Shown: positions 8,612 to 17,568, counted from the first letter of the stretch. The stretch is DNA of 37,885 nucleotides from Pullilachnospira_A gallistercoris (GCA_018712125.1 DVHM01000146.1:1-37885), one strand, 5' to 3'. The notes: a model not told the origin generated them from the letters alone. Made by a program: numbers and translations.

Positions 8612-9487
8612 ATGAGACTGCTGATTTTGACGGGTATGTCCGGCGCCGGCAAGAGCACGGCGCTGAAAATGCTGGAGGATATGGGCTATTACTGTGTGGA
8701 TAACCTGCCGATCCAGCTTCTGAAAAGTTTTGTGGATCTGTCGGACCGGCAGGAATTCAAGCGGCAGCGGGTCGTTGTGGGGATTGATATCCGAAGCGGC
8801 GAGACCCTGTCGCTTTTGTCGGACATTCTCTCGGAGCTGGAGCAGGACGGGAAGAAGGTGGACGTCCTGTTTATGGACGCTGAGGAGGATGTGCTGGTCA
8901 ACCGTTACAAGGAGACCAGGCGCACCCATCCCCTGTCCCAGTCCGAACGGATTTACACCGGCATTGAGAAGGAACGGCAGGCCATGCAGTTTCTCAAGGA
9001 GCGGGCGGATTATATCATCGATACCAGCCATCTTCTGCCCAGGGATCTGAAGGGAGAGCTGGAGAAGATTTTCGTGGAGGATAAGAACTATGAGAGCCTG
9101 TTTGTGACGATCATGTCCTTCGGGTTCAAGTACGGGATCCCGGCGGACGCGGATCTTGTCTTTGATGTGCGTTTCCTTCCGAACCCCTACTATGTGGAAG
9201 AGCTGCGGCCGAAGACCGGAAACGACCGGGAGATCCAGCAGTTCGTGATGCGGCATCCCCAGGCCCATGTCTTTCTGAACAAGCTGGAGGACATGATCCG
9301 CTTCCTGATTCCGAACTATATCTCGGAGGGAAAGAACCGGCTGGTCATCGCCATCGGGTGCACCGGCGGCAAACACCGCTCGGTAACGCTGGCCAATGAA
9401 CTCTATCAGAGGCTCTCGCAGGATGAGGGCTACGGCCTGAAGATCGAGCACCGGGATATCGAGAAGGATGCCCTTCGGGGAAAATAG
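8612..9487 (+). CDS. rapZ: RNase adapter/nucleotide-binding protein RapZ (YvcJ family)
   Basis: A 291-residue P-loop protein. Walker A is GMSGAGKS at residues 8-15, followed by EDMGYYCVDNLP, and the C-terminal domain carries the invariant IGCTGGKHRSV. In E. coli the family guides small RNAs that set glucosamine-6-phosphate synthase levels; in B. subtilis YvcJ binds and hydrolyses nucleotides and has a less clear role. The position between murB and whiA fits a link between nutrient state and wall synthesis. yvcK, which usually separates yvcJ from whiA in B. subtilis, is absent here: whiA begins 34 bases after the rapZ stop. Confidence 0.95.
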   Translation: MRLLILTGMSGAGKSTALKMLEDMGYYCVDNLPIQLLKSFVDLSDRQEFKRQRVVVGIDIRSGETLSLLSDILSELEQDGKKVDVLFMDAEEDVLVNRYKETRRTHPLSQSERIYTGIEKERQAMQFLKERADYIIDTSHLLPRDLKGELEKIFVEDKNYESLFVTIMSFGFKYGIPADADLVFDVRFLPNPYYVEELRPKTGNDREIQQFVMRHPQAHVFLNKLEDMIRFLIPNYISEGKNRLVIAIGCTGGKHRSVTLANELYQRLSQDEGYGLKIEHRDIEKDALRGK

Positions 9488-9521
9488 TTGAGAACCAGGA
9501 AACGGATGGGAGGAAGACCGA

Positions 9522-10421
9522 ATGTCGTTTTCTCAGGAGGTAAAGGAGGAGCTTTCCCGTCATATACCCGGGGCGCGCCACTGCCAGCTGGCAGAATTGG
9601 CCGCCCTGGTCAGCTTTTTGTGCAAATTGACTACAAAAGGCAAAGAAACGGCTTTAATTTTGGAGACGGAAAGCCCGCTGATAGCGAGAAAATACTTTAC
9701 TTTATTAAATAAAACCCTTAGTATATATAAGGATAAAAAAGTTATAACGGATCAGCAGGCGCTGGAACTTCTTACGGCGTTGAAGATGTGGCGGGAGAAT
9801 GAGAGAGGAGAGACTGTGTGCCGGCTGGATGTGGTGGACGGGATTCTGCTGCAGCAGACCTGCTGTAAGCGCGCTTTTATCCGGGGCGCGTTTCTTGCTG
9901 CCGGTTCCATCAGTGATCCCAGAAAAGCATATCACATGGAGATTGTCTGCCGGACGTCTCCCCAGGCCCGGCAGCTTCGGGATGTGATGAATACCTTCGA
10001 AGCGGAGGCCAAGATAGTGGAGCGCAAGGGCCACTATGTGGTCTATGTGAAGGAGGGATCCCGGATCGTGGATATGCTCGGCGTCATGGAGGCGAATGTG
10101 GCGCTTATGAATCTGGAAAATGTGCGCATACTGAAGGAGATGCGCAACTCGGTAAATCGAAAGGTCAACTGTGAGACAGCGAATATCGGAAAAACCGTGA
10201 GCGCGGCCGTACGGCAGGTGGAGGATATTCAGCTGATAGAGAAAAAGATCGGTCTTTCGAAATTGCCGCAGTCACTGCAGGAGATTGCCAGAGTCCGCCT
10301 GGAACACCCGGATATGCCCCTGAAAGATTTGGGAGAACTGTTGACCCCGCCGGTTGGAAAATCCGGTGTCAATCACCGGCTCCGCAGGATCAGCGAAATA
10401 GCAGAAAAGCTAAAAGTGTAG
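9522..10421 (+). CDS. whiA: DNA-binding protein WhiA
   Basis: A 299-residue protein with a LAGLIDADG-like N-terminal domain (FSQEVKEELSRH at the start; CCKRAFIRGAFLAAGSISDP and YHMEIVCRTSPQARQL further in) and a C-terminal helix-turn-helix (ARVRLEHPDMPLKDLGELL followed by VGKSGVNHRLRRI). WhiA controls sporulation septation in Streptomyces; in B. subtilis it influences division and metabolism. ATG 9522 follows a GGGAGGA site. The segment around 9655-9745 is more AT-rich than its surroundings (residues about 47-75), within an otherwise intact gene. The HPr-like gene follows after 11 bases. Confidence 0.95.
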   Translation: MSFSQEVKEELSRHIPGARHCQLAELAALVSFLCKLTTKGKETALILETESPLIARKYFTLLNKTLSIYKDKKVITDQQALELLTALKMWRENERGETVCRLDVVDGILLQQTCCKRAFIRGAFLAAGSISDPRKAYHMEIVCRTSPQARQLRDVMNTFEAEAKIVERKGHYVVYVKEGSRIVDMLGVMEANVALMNLENVRILKEMRNSVNRKVNCETANIGKTVSAAVRQVEDIQLIEKKIGLSKLPQSLQEIARVRLEHPDMPLKDLGELLTPPVGKSGVNHRLRRISEIAEKLKV

Positions 10422-10432
10422 GAGGAATCATC

Positions 10433-10681
10433 ATGAAAAAAGACGTGGTCGTTCAGATGTCTGACTCAATGGAGGAGACACCGATTGCACATTTAGTGCA
10501 GCTGGCAAATCAGTTTTCCAGCCAGATTTACTTCGAGATGGATACCAAGAGGGTAAATGCCAAGAGCATCATGGGAATGATGAGCCTTGTGCTTACCGCC
10601 GGAGACAGCGTGACCATCTGTGCGGACGGAGAGGATCAGGAGAAAGCGATCGCGAAGCTGGAAGAATTTTTGACAGCGTAA
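10433..10681 (+). CDS. Crh-like HPr-family protein lacking the catalytic histidine
   Basis: An 82-residue HPr-fold protein. The regulatory-serine region KSIMGMMSL is intact, giving Ser45 at the position of HPr Ser46, and VNAKSIMG matches the HPrK target loop. The catalytic loop, GIHARPA in B. subtilis HPr, is here SMEETPI: aligned without gaps, His15 becomes Glu14 and Arg17 becomes Thr16. The protein therefore should not accept phosphate from Enzyme I or carry it to sugars. B. subtilis Crh likewise lacks His15 (it has Gln) and is encoded after yvcJ-yvcK-whiA. By synteny and residues this is a Crh-type regulator, probably a corepressor for CcpA after Ser phosphorylation by HprK. AGGAGG precedes ATG 10433. 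The ordinary PTS HPr must be encoded elsewhere. Confidence 0.88.
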   Translation: MKKDVVVQMSDSMEETPIAHLVQLANQFSSQIYFEMDTKRVNAKSIMGMMSLVLTAGDSVTICADGEDQEKAIAKLEEFLTA

Positions 10682-10693
10682 GAGAGGATCTCT

Positions 10694-11581
10694 ATGAAGC
10701 AAAGATTACTGTTTATCTTCAATCTCCGCTCCGGCAAGGGAAAAATTAAAGAAAATCTGGCGGAAATTGTGGATATCATGGTAAAGGCAGGCTGGGAAGT
10801 GACGGTCTACACTACCCAGTGCCAGGGAGATGCGGTGGAAAAAGCCCGGCTGGAGGCCGGCGAATATGACAGGATCGTCTGCAGCGGAGGCGATGGAACC
10901 CTGGATGAGGTGGTAACCGGTATGATGAAGGCGAAGAGCCGGGTGCCTATCGGCTACATTCCCGCGGGGAGCACCAACGATTTCGGAAACTCTCTGGGAA
11001 TTGACAAGGATATGCGAAAGGCAGCCCAGATCGCGGCGTCGGGACGGATGTTCCCCTGCGATATCGGACGGTTCAACGATGACTTCTTTGTGTATGTGGC
11101 GGCTTTCGGTCTCTTTACGGATGTGTCCTATCAGACCAGCCAGGACATGAAAAATGTTCTGGGCCATGCGGCCTACATTCTCGAGGGGGCCAAGCAGCTG
11201 TGGGATATTCCTTCCGTGCGCATGCAGGTGGAATATGACGGGAATGTGCTCTACGACGAGTTTATCTACGGTATGATTACCAACTCCAATTCCGTGGGCG
11301 GATTTGACGGACTGATCTCCGGAGATGTGATCTTAAACGACGGGGTTTTCGAGGTCACGCTGATCAAGACGCCGAAGAATCCCATGGAACTGTCCGAGGT
11401 GCTGGCCTGTCTGACCAATATCCGCAAGGAGTCCGACATGCTCTATACATTCCAGACCAGCAGCATCAAGTTTACCAGCAGTGAGAGCGTATCCTGGACC
11501 CTGGACGGGGAGTACGGCGGAGACCATCAGACGGTGCTCATCGAGGATTGTCCCCGGGCTTTGGAAATCCTTGTTGAATAA
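10694..11581 (+). CDS. Diacylglycerol kinase-family (YegS/DgkB-like) lipid kinase
   Basis: A 295-residue soluble kinase of the DAGK catalytic family. The N-terminal phosphate loop is NLRSGKGK, the ATP-binding signature is SGGDGTLDEVVTGM, and PAGSTNDFGNSLGI follows as in DgkB and YegS. DgkB recycles diacylglycerol, freed when lipoteichoic acid is built, into phosphatidic acid; that role is plausible here but the exact lipid is inferred. ATG 10694 lies 12 bases after the HPr-like gene with a GAGAGGA site. The fba promoter overlaps the last codons of this gene. Confidence 0.9.
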   Translation: MKQRLLFIFNLRSGKGKIKENLAEIVDIMVKAGWEVTVYTTQCQGDAVEKARLEAGEYDRIVCSGGDGTLDEVVTGMMKAKSRVPIGYIPAGSTNDFGNSLGIDKDMRKAAQIAASGRMFPCDIGRFNDDFFVYVAAFGLFTDVSYQTSQDMKNVLGHAAYILEGAKQLWDIPSVRMQVEYDGNVLYDEFIYGMITNSNSVGGFDGLISGDVILNDGVFEVTLIKTPKNPMELSEVLACLTNIRKESDMLYTFQTSSIKFTSSESVSWTLDGEYGGDHQTVLIEDCPRALEILVE

Positions 11582-11602
11582 TCGAAGTAATTGATATATA
11601 AT
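11574..11602 (+). promoter_or_regulatory. Sigma-A type promoter of fba
   Basis: TTGAAT (11574-11579) and TATAAT (11597-11602) with a 17-base spacer. The -35 box lies across the end of the lipid kinase gene. It would start a transcript near 11609, giving a short leader before fba. Confidence 0.82.
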
Positions 11603-11635
11603 GTCTTAAGAAAAAAAGAAATGGAGGGAGATCTC

Positions 11636-12499
11636 ATGTTAGTATCTGCAAAAGAGATGCTGGATAAGGCTAAAGCAGGACACTATGCGGTAGGTCAGTT
11701 CAACATCAATAATCTGGAGTGGACGAAGGCAATTCTTCTGACTGCTCAGGAATGCAATTCGCCGGTCATCCTTGGTGTGTCCGAGGGAGCCGGTAAGTAT
11801 ATGACCGGTTTCAAGACAGTGGCAGCCATGGTTAAGGCTATGGTAGAGGAGCTGAACATTACCGTTCCCGTTGCGCTGCATCTGGATCACGGCACTTACG
11901 AAGGATGTCAGAAATGTGTGGAGGCCGGATTTTCCTCCATCATGTTCGACGGATCCCATTACCCCATTGAGGAGAATGTGGAAAAGACGAAGGAGCTTGT
12001 GAAGCTCGCCCACGACCATGGCATGTCCATCGAGGCAGAGGTCGGAGCGATCGGCGGCGAGGAAGACGGTGTAGTCGGAGCCGGCGAGTGCGCGGATCCC
12101 ATGGAGTGCAAGGCGATCGCCGATCTGGGTGTGGATATGCTGGCTGCCGGCATCGGCAACATTCACGGTATCTACCCGGAGAACTGGCAGGGCCTGAGCT
12201 TCGAGACGCTGGATGCCGTACAGCAGCAGACCGGCGCAATGCCCCTGGTGCTTCACGGAGGTACCGGAATCCCTGATGATATGATCAAGAAAGCAATTAC
12301 CCTTGGCGTTGCGAAGATCAACGTCAATACTGAGTGCCAGCTCTCCTTCGCGGAGGCCACGAGAAAATACATCGAGGCCGGCAAGGATCAGCAGGGCAAG
12401 GGATATGATCCCAGAAAGCTTCTTGCTCCGGGAACGGAAGCCATCAAGGCTACCGTAAAGGAGAAGATGGAGCTGTTCGGTTCCATCGACAAAGCCTGA
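11636..12499 (+). CDS. fba: Class II fructose-bisphosphate aldolase
   Basis: A 287-residue zinc-dependent aldolase that splits fructose-1,6-bisphosphate into two triose phosphates in glycolysis and catalyses the reverse in gluconeogenesis. Motifs include VGQFNINNLEW, the metal-binding HLDHGTYEGC, the loop MFDGSHYPIEEN and HGGTGIPDDMI. ATG 11636 follows GGAGGGAG (11623-11630); an upstream in-frame TTG at 11591 lies within the promoter and is rejected. The gene forms a single unit between its own promoter and a strong terminator. Tagatose-bisphosphate aldolases are close relatives, but the context and single-gene unit favour the glycolytic enzyme. Confidence 0.95.
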   Translation: MLVSAKEMLDKAKAGHYAVGQFNINNLEWTKAILLTAQECNSPVILGVSEGAGKYMTGFKTVAAMVKAMVEELNITVPVALHLDHGTYEGCQKCVEAGFSSIMFDGSHYPIEENVEKTKELVKLAHDHGMSIEAEVGAIGGEEDGVVGAGECADPMECKAIADLGVDMLAAGIGNIHGIYPENWQGLSFETLDAVQQQTGAMPLVLHGGTGIPDDMIKKAITLGVAKINVNTECQLSFAEATRKYIEAGKDQQGKGYDPRKLLAPGTEAIKATVKEKMELFGSIDKA

Positions 12500-12514
12500 A
12501 TATAGGATGTGAAC

Positions 12515-12552
12515 AAAGGTGTTCCAATTGATGAAAATTGGGGCACCTTTTT
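12515..12552 (+). terminator. Rho-independent terminator after fba
   Basis: A 15-bp stem (arms 12515-12529 and 12536-12550, with two G-T pairs) with a 6-base loop, ending in a T-run. It begins 15 bases after the fba stop and ends 31 bases before the glnN start. Confidence 0.88.
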
Positions 12553-12583
12553 GCATATTTTTAAAAAAGAAAGGAAAAAGATT

Positions 12584-14710
12584 ATGGCAGAAGAAAAAGA
12601 GTATTTCAATGTCGCTGATATCTTCGGCGAAAACGTCTTTAACGACGCGGTTATGCAGGAGCGCCTGCCCAAAAAGGTGTATCAGAAACTGAAGCAGACC
12701 ATCAGCGAGGGCAAAGAGCTGGATCTGGCTACGGCAGATGTGGTGGCTCACGAGATGAAGGAGTGGGCGATTGAGAAGGGCGCGACCCATTATACCCACT
12801 GGTTCCAGCCGTTGACCGGCGTGACCGCGGAGAAGCATGATGCATTTATTTCCGCTCCCATGCCCAATGGTAAGGTACTGATGAGCTTTTCCGGCAAGGA
12901 GCTGATCAAGGGCGAGCCGGACGCCTCCTCCTTCCCCTCCGGCGGTCTGCGGGCCACCTTTGAGGCGAGAGGTTATACCGCATGGGACTGCACCTCCCCG
13001 GCTTTTGTCCGTCAGGATGCCGCCGGCGCGACCCTGTGCATTCCCACAGCGTTCTGTTCCTACACAGGAGAGGCGCTGGATCAGAAGACACCGCTTCTTC
13101 GTTCTATGGAGGCATTGAGCCAGCAGTCCCTGCGGCTGTTGCGTCTGTTTGGCAATACGACTTCCCGCAAGGTTGTTCCCTCTGTGGGCGCGGAGCAGGA
13201 ATATTTCCTGATTGACAGGGACAAATATCTGAAGAGAAAAGATCTGGTTTACACCGGACGGACTCTGTTCGGAAGAATGCCCGCCAAGGGACAGGAGTTG
13301 GAGGATCATTACTTCGGAGCTATCCGGGAGCGGATCGCGGCTTTCATGCGGGATGTGAACAAGGAACTCTGGAAGCTGGGCGTGTCTGCCAAGACACAGC
13401 ACAACGAAGTGGCACCGGCACAGCATGAGCTGGCTCCGATCTACTCGGAGGCCAATGTGGCTGTAGATCACAACCAGTTGATTATGGAGACCTTAAAGAA
13501 GGTGGCCGGCCGTCACGGACTGCAGTGCCTGCTCCACGAGAAACCCTTTGACGGCGTCAACGGTTCCGGCAAGCACAACAACTGGTCGCTGGTTACCGAT
13601 GACGGCATTAACCTGCTGGATCCGGGAAAGACGCCCCATGAGAACATTCAGTTCCTTCTGGTGCTCTGCTGTATCCTGGCCGCGGTGGATGATCATGCGG
13701 ATCTGCTGCGGGAGTCGGCATCTGATGTTGGAAACGACCACCGCCTCGGAGCGGATGAGGCACCGCCCGCAATCATCTCCATTTTCCTCGGCGAGCAGCT
13801 GGAGGACGTGTTGTCTCAGCTGATCAGCACAGGCGCGGCTACCAGCAGCATCAAGGGAGAGAAGCTGGAGACAGGTGTGAAGACGCTTCCGGAGTTCATG
13901 AGAGACGCCACCGACCGGAACCGTACATCGCCCTTCGCCTTTACCGGAAACAAGTTCGAGTTCCGTATGGTGGGATCCCAGGATTCTGTTGGCGAGCCCA
14001 ACATCGTGCTGAACACCATCGTGGCGGAGGCTTTCAGCAATGTCTGCGATATTCTGGAGAAGGCGGACGATTTCAACCTGGCTGTCCATGACCTGATCAA
14101 GGATCTGGCGGTAAAACATCAGAGAATTGTCTTCAATGGAAACGGCTACTCGGAAGACTGGGTAAAGGAAGCGGAGAAGAGAGGCCTGCCGAATATCAAG
14201 TCCATGGTGGAGGCTATTCCGGCTCTTACCACGGAGAAGTCTGTGGCCCTCTTTGAGAAGTTCGGCGTATTTACCGAGGCGGAACTGGAGTCCAGAGCGG
14301 AGATTGAGTACGAACTCTACGCAAAGGAGATCAATATCGAGGCAAGAGCAATGCTCAACATTGCCAGCAAGCAGATTATTCCTGCGGTTATCAAGTATAC
14401 CACGAAGCTGGCCGATTCCATCAACGCGGTAAAGGCTACCGGATGTGGAGCGGATGTGAGTACCCAGGAGGGACTTCTGAAAGAGATCTCCGATCTCCTG
14501 AAGGAGACCAAGACAGAGCTGGTAAATCTGCAGGATGCTGTCAACAAGGGAATTGCCATGGAAGATAACAGAGAAAGAGCCATTTACTATCATGACACGG
14601 TTATGAAGTGCATGCAGGCGCTGCGGACACCGGTAGACCAGATGGAGTATCTGGTAGACAAGGAAGCATGGCCGATGCCCTCTTACGGCGATATGATTTT
14701 CGAGGTATAG
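12584..14710 (+). CDS. glnN: Type III glutamine synthetase
   Basis: A 708-residue GlnN-type glutamine synthetase that joins ammonia to glutamate using ATP; type III enzymes (about 700 residues) form dodecamers distinct from GlnA. Visible features are MSFSGKELIKGEPDASSFP near the N-terminus, the metal/glutamate-site pattern VGAEQEYFLID, NEVAPAQHELAPIY, VNGSGKHNNWSL and the ATP-site region NRTSPFAFTGNKFEFR. ATG 12584 follows AAAGGAAAAAG; an in-frame GTG at 12509 lies upstream of the terminator hairpin and is rejected. I see no clear promoter between the fba terminator and this gene, so its expression may depend on read-through or a non-consensus promoter. A terminator follows at 14731. Confidence 0.96.
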   Translation: MAEEKEYFNVADIFGENVFNDAVMQERLPKKVYQKLKQTISEGKELDLATADVVAHEMKEWAIEKGATHYTHWFQPLTGVTAEKHDAFISAPMPNGKVLMSFSGKELIKGEPDASSFPSGGLRATFEARGYTAWDCTSPAFVRQDAAGATLCIPTAFCSYTGEALDQKTPLLRSMEALSQQSLRLLRLFGNTTSRKVVPSVGAEQEYFLIDRDKYLKRKDLVYTGRTLFGRMPAKGQELEDHYFGAIRERIAAFMRDVNKELWKLGVSAKTQHNEVAPAQHELAPIYSEANVAVDHNQLIMETLKKVAGRHGLQCLLHEKPFDGVNGSGKHNNWSLVTDDGINLLDPGKTPHENIQFLLVLCCILAAVDDHADLLRESASDVGNDHRLGADEAPPAIISIFLGEQLEDVLSQLISTGAATSSIKGEKLETGVKTLPEFMRDATDRNRTSPFAFTGNKFEFRMVGSQDSVGEPNIVLNTIVAEAFSNVCDILEKADDFNLAVHDLIKDLAVKHQRIVFNGNGYSEDWVKEAEKRGLPNIKSMVEAIPALTTEKSVALFEKFGVFTEAELESRAEIEYELYAKEINIEARAMLNIASKQIIPAVIKYTTKLADSINAVKATGCGADVSTQEGLLKEISDLLKETKTELVNLQDAVNKGIAMEDNRERAIYYHDTVMKCMQALRTPVDQMEYLVDKEAWPMPSYGDMIFEV

Positions 14711-14730
14711 GAGATCAGAAAACAGAACAG

Positions 14731-14765
14731 AAAAAGCAGTCAGCGTGAATGCTGGCTGCTTTTTT
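14731..14765. terminator. Bidirectional terminator between glnN and the PBP gene
   Basis: A 13-bp stem (AAAAGCAGTCAGC with GCTGGCTGCTTTT, one G-T pair) with loop GTGAAT. A T-run follows on the + strand, and the A-run before it gives T's on the minus strand. It lies between convergent genes (glnN on + and the PBP gene on -), so it probably serves both. Confidence 0.88.
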
Positions 14766-14806
14766 CATGTGAGAAGGCGATGCCGCCGATAGGGCTACGC
14801 CGGGGG

Positions 14807-17536
14807 TTACTGAGCCGTGCCGGTTCCGGAACCTCCGGAGGTGTTCCCTGAGGCTCCGCCGGAGGAACTGTCAGATGAGGAATTGCCTCCGCTGCCGGAA
14901 GAGCTTCCCGAGGAGGATCCGTTCTCCCCGGAGGAAGAATCGGAGCCCTCACCGGAAGAGCCGGAACCCTCTGAGGAGGAGCCGGAACTGCCTCCTGCGC
15001 TGCTGGCTGCGCCATCGCTGTTCTGGGACTGCGAAGCGCCGGTGTGGATCGGACAGCTGGTTACCTGTGTCGGATCGAAGGGCAGCAGATAGGGCGTGTC
15101 AGCGGTTCCCTGGCTTCCGCCGATGATATATACCCCCTTGGTTACCGATGGGCAGTAAGGCCCTGCCGGCGCGTTGGATTCGGTACAGATGGTAGCCCCG
15201 TAGTGATGATCGCAGGTCTCTGTGGGTACCGTGCCTTCCGCGAAGTACTCGGTGTAGACCATGCTGCCCCGCGGGTCCGCGTCGCAGACGCCGGGGATGG
15301 CCAGTTTACCGGATTTGCGGCATACCTGAGCGGTTACAATGCCGTCCGGCTGAGGGAATCCCGGATCGGAGAGACCTTCATGGATACGGCTCATGGCGCT
15401 GCGCCAGATATTTCTCGAGTAGGCGGTGCTGTTCAGCTGGGCGTTGTCATCGTATCCGCCCCATACCACACAGGTGTAATAGGGGGTAAAGCCCGCAAAG
15501 AGCGTATCCCGGTTGCTGGTGGACGTGCCGGTTTTTCCGGCGATGGACATGCCGGAGAATTTGGCCCGTCCGCCGGTACCGGAATTTACCACATCCTGCA
15601 TCGCGCTGGTCAGAAGCCATGCGGTGGTCTCCTTCAGCACCTGCCGGGATTCGTTGGAGGTGTTGTCCAGCAGCACGTTGCCGTCGTGATCCAGTACCTG
15701 GGTGTAGAAAATCGGCTCGTTGTAGTAGCCGCTGTTGGCGATGGTGGCAAAGGCGGCGGTCAGCTCCAGGTTGGTAACGCCGTTGGTAATGCCGCCCAGT
15801 ACCAGGGACTGGGTATTGTCGCCGCTGGCCAGGGTGGTAATGCCGAAGTTCTGCACATACTCATAACCGAGACCGGTGCCGATCTGAGTCAGAGTCTTGA
15901 CGGTTACCACATTGATGGAGTCGGTAATCGCCTCCCGCAGGGGGGTAAATCCACGGTAGTTGCCATCCACATTCCGCAGCGGAGTTCCGTCCGCGTAGGT
16001 CATGGGAGCGTCGTCCTGAACGCTGGCCAGCGTCAGCCCTCCCGCGTCCAGAGCCGGAGCGTAAGCCGCGAGAATCTTGAAAGTGGATCCGGGCTGTCTG
16101 GTAATGCCGGTGGCTCTGTTTAAGGTCCTGCTTCCGATCTTGTCGCCCCGTCCTCCGACCAGCGCTACGACAGCACCGGTTTTCTGGTCAATGACGGTCA
16201 TGGCGGCCTGGGGCTGCAGGGTGTATGTCACGGTCTCGCCGCCCTCGGGGATCGTGTCTCCCTCCTCCATGATCTCGGACTTGTACTTCTCGATGGCAGC
16301 GGCCGCCTCCTCCTGGGAGGAGAAGTTGATGGAATAATTCCGGTTGCTGGCCTGATAGTAGGACAGCATGGTCTGGTCACTGTAATTCTCCGTGCTGCCG
16401 TCCGCCTTCTGAATGGTCAGACGATAGGAGAAGGAGTACTTGGGATTGCCGGAATAGTTGTCCTGGTTGTTGATCTCCTCGGTGCAGATATTCTGCAGGG
16501 CAGTATTCTGGGTGGAGTGGATCGTCAGACCGCCGCTGTAGAGCAGCTGGTACGCTTCGCTCTCCGTATATCCCTTCTCCGCCACCAGATCGTCGATGAC
16601 CTGTTCGGTCAGGGCATCCACAAAGTAGGAGGTACTGGAACTGCTCTGCACCTCGACATTTACTGCCTGAATGCGGTCGTAGACGTTGTCGTTAATGGCC
16701 TCGTCATACTCATCCTGATCGATATATCCCTGATCCAGCATTTTGTCCAGCACAGCCTGCCGACGGGTAGCATTTTCCTCCGGATGGCTGATGGGATTGT
16801 AACGGGAGGGATTCTGGGTAATGGCAGCGATGACAGCGCACTCCGACAGTGTCAGATCGGAAACATTCTTATTAAAATAGCGCTCGGAAGCTGCCTGGAC
16901 GCCCAGGGTGTTCTGGCCGAGGTTGATGGTGTTGAGGTAATTCTCCAGAATCTCCTCTTTGCTGGTTACCTTTTCCAGCTGAATGGCCAGGTACTGTTCC
17001 TGGATCTTGCGGTTGATACGGTCCAACATGGTTTTCTCGCTGGTCCAGGTGGTAAAGTAGTTGTTTTTCAGAAGCTGCTGCGTGATGGTGCTGGCGCCCT
17101 GGGTTTCCCGAAAGCCGGTCATGACGGCGGTGACACCCGCCCGGATCATGCCCCGGATATCCACACCGTTGTGGGTGTAGAAACGCTCATCCTCGATGGC
17201 CACAAAGGCGTGCTGCAGATTTACCGGAATCTCGTCCAGCGTCACATACTCCCGGTTGGCACCGGAGGAAGCCAGAGTCTCGATCTCGTTGCCGTCGGAG
17301 TCCAGCACGGTGGTCAGATATCCTTCGGGGGAGATGTCCACCGTGGAGATATCCGGACACTGCTGGATCAGACGTGTCACATAGATGGCGGCCGCAATGG
17401 CTGCGATCGCAATGATAATCAGTATACCTACAAACAATGATTTCCAGAAAGCCACGCCAAACTTTTTTTTCGCTTTGGTACGTTTGCCGGTCAGCTGGCT
17501 GGCCCGCTTTTTTGTACTTTTCTTTCCATAGTTCAT
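14807..17536 (-). CDS. Class A penicillin-binding protein (PBP1A-like)
   Basis: A 909-residue bifunctional peptidoglycan synthase. A basic cytoplasmic N-terminus (KKSTKKRASQLTGKRTK) precedes a membrane helix at about residues 33-53. The glycosyltransferase 51 domain has the catalytic glutamate in AIEDERFYTHNG (about residue 115) and GASTITQQLLKNN. The transpeptidase domain has Ser484 in PGSTFK, the SxN motif in DSINVVT and AGKTGTST with Lys668. From about residue 835 to the end runs a Ser/Gly/Glu-rich, probably disordered tail. The gene is the only clear minus-strand gene in the window. ATG 17536 is preceded by AAGGAG on the minus strand. Upstream is a symmetric region shared with the divergent yigZ-family gene. 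Confidence 0.95.
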   Translation of the reverse strand: MNYGKKSTKKRASQLTGKRTKAKKKFGVAFWKSLFVGILIIIAIAAIAAAIYVTRLIQQCPDISTVDISPEGYLTTVLDSDGNEIETLASSGANREYVTLDEIPVNLQHAFVAIEDERFYTHNGVDIRGMIRAGVTAVMTGFRETQGASTITQQLLKNNYFTTWTSEKTMLDRINRKIQEQYLAIQLEKVTSKEEILENYLNTINLGQNTLGVQAASERYFNKNVSDLTLSECAVIAAITQNPSRYNPISHPEENATRRQAVLDKMLDQGYIDQDEYDEAINDNVYDRIQAVNVEVQSSSSTSYFVDALTEQVIDDLVAEKGYTESEAYQLLYSGGLTIHSTQNTALQNICTEEINNQDNYSGNPKYSFSYRLTIQKADGSTENYSDQTMLSYYQASNRNYSINFSSQEEAAAAIEKYKSEIMEEGDTIPEGGETVTYTLQPQAAMTVIDQKTGAVVALVGGRGDKIGSRTLNRATGITRQPGSTFKILAAYAPALDAGGLTLASVQDDAPMTYADGTPLRNVDGNYRGFTPLREAITDSINVVTVKTLTQIGTGLGYEYVQNFGITTLASGDNTQSLVLGGITNGVTNLELTAAFATIANSGYYNEPIFYTQVLDHDGNVLLDNTSNESRQVLKETTAWLLTSAMQDVVNSGTGGRAKFSGMSIAGKTGTSTSNRDTLFAGFTPYYTCVVWGGYDDNAQLNSTAYSRNIWRSAMSRIHEGLSDPGFPQPDGIVTAQVCRKSGKLAIPGVCDADPRGSMVYTEYFAEGTVPTETCDHHYGATICTESNAPAGPYCPSVTKGVYIIGGSQGTADTPYLLPFDPTQVTSCPIHTGASQSQNSDGAASSAGGSSGSSSEGSGSSGEGSDSSSGENGSSSGSSSGSGGNSSSDSSSGGASGNTSGGSGTGTAQ

Positions 17537-17568
17537 AGCTTGTCTCCTTCTTAAAAATAAAAAACCGA

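Noticed and set aside
11639..13471. A 610-codon minus-strand frame over fba and glnN
   Set aside because: Shadow of two real genes; it crosses a terminator and shows no family motif.
14817..16123. Plus-strand frames rich in Glu/Pro or Arg opposite the PBP gene
   Set aside because: These are mirror images of the Ser/Gly-rich tail and transpeptidase domain of the minus-strand gene.
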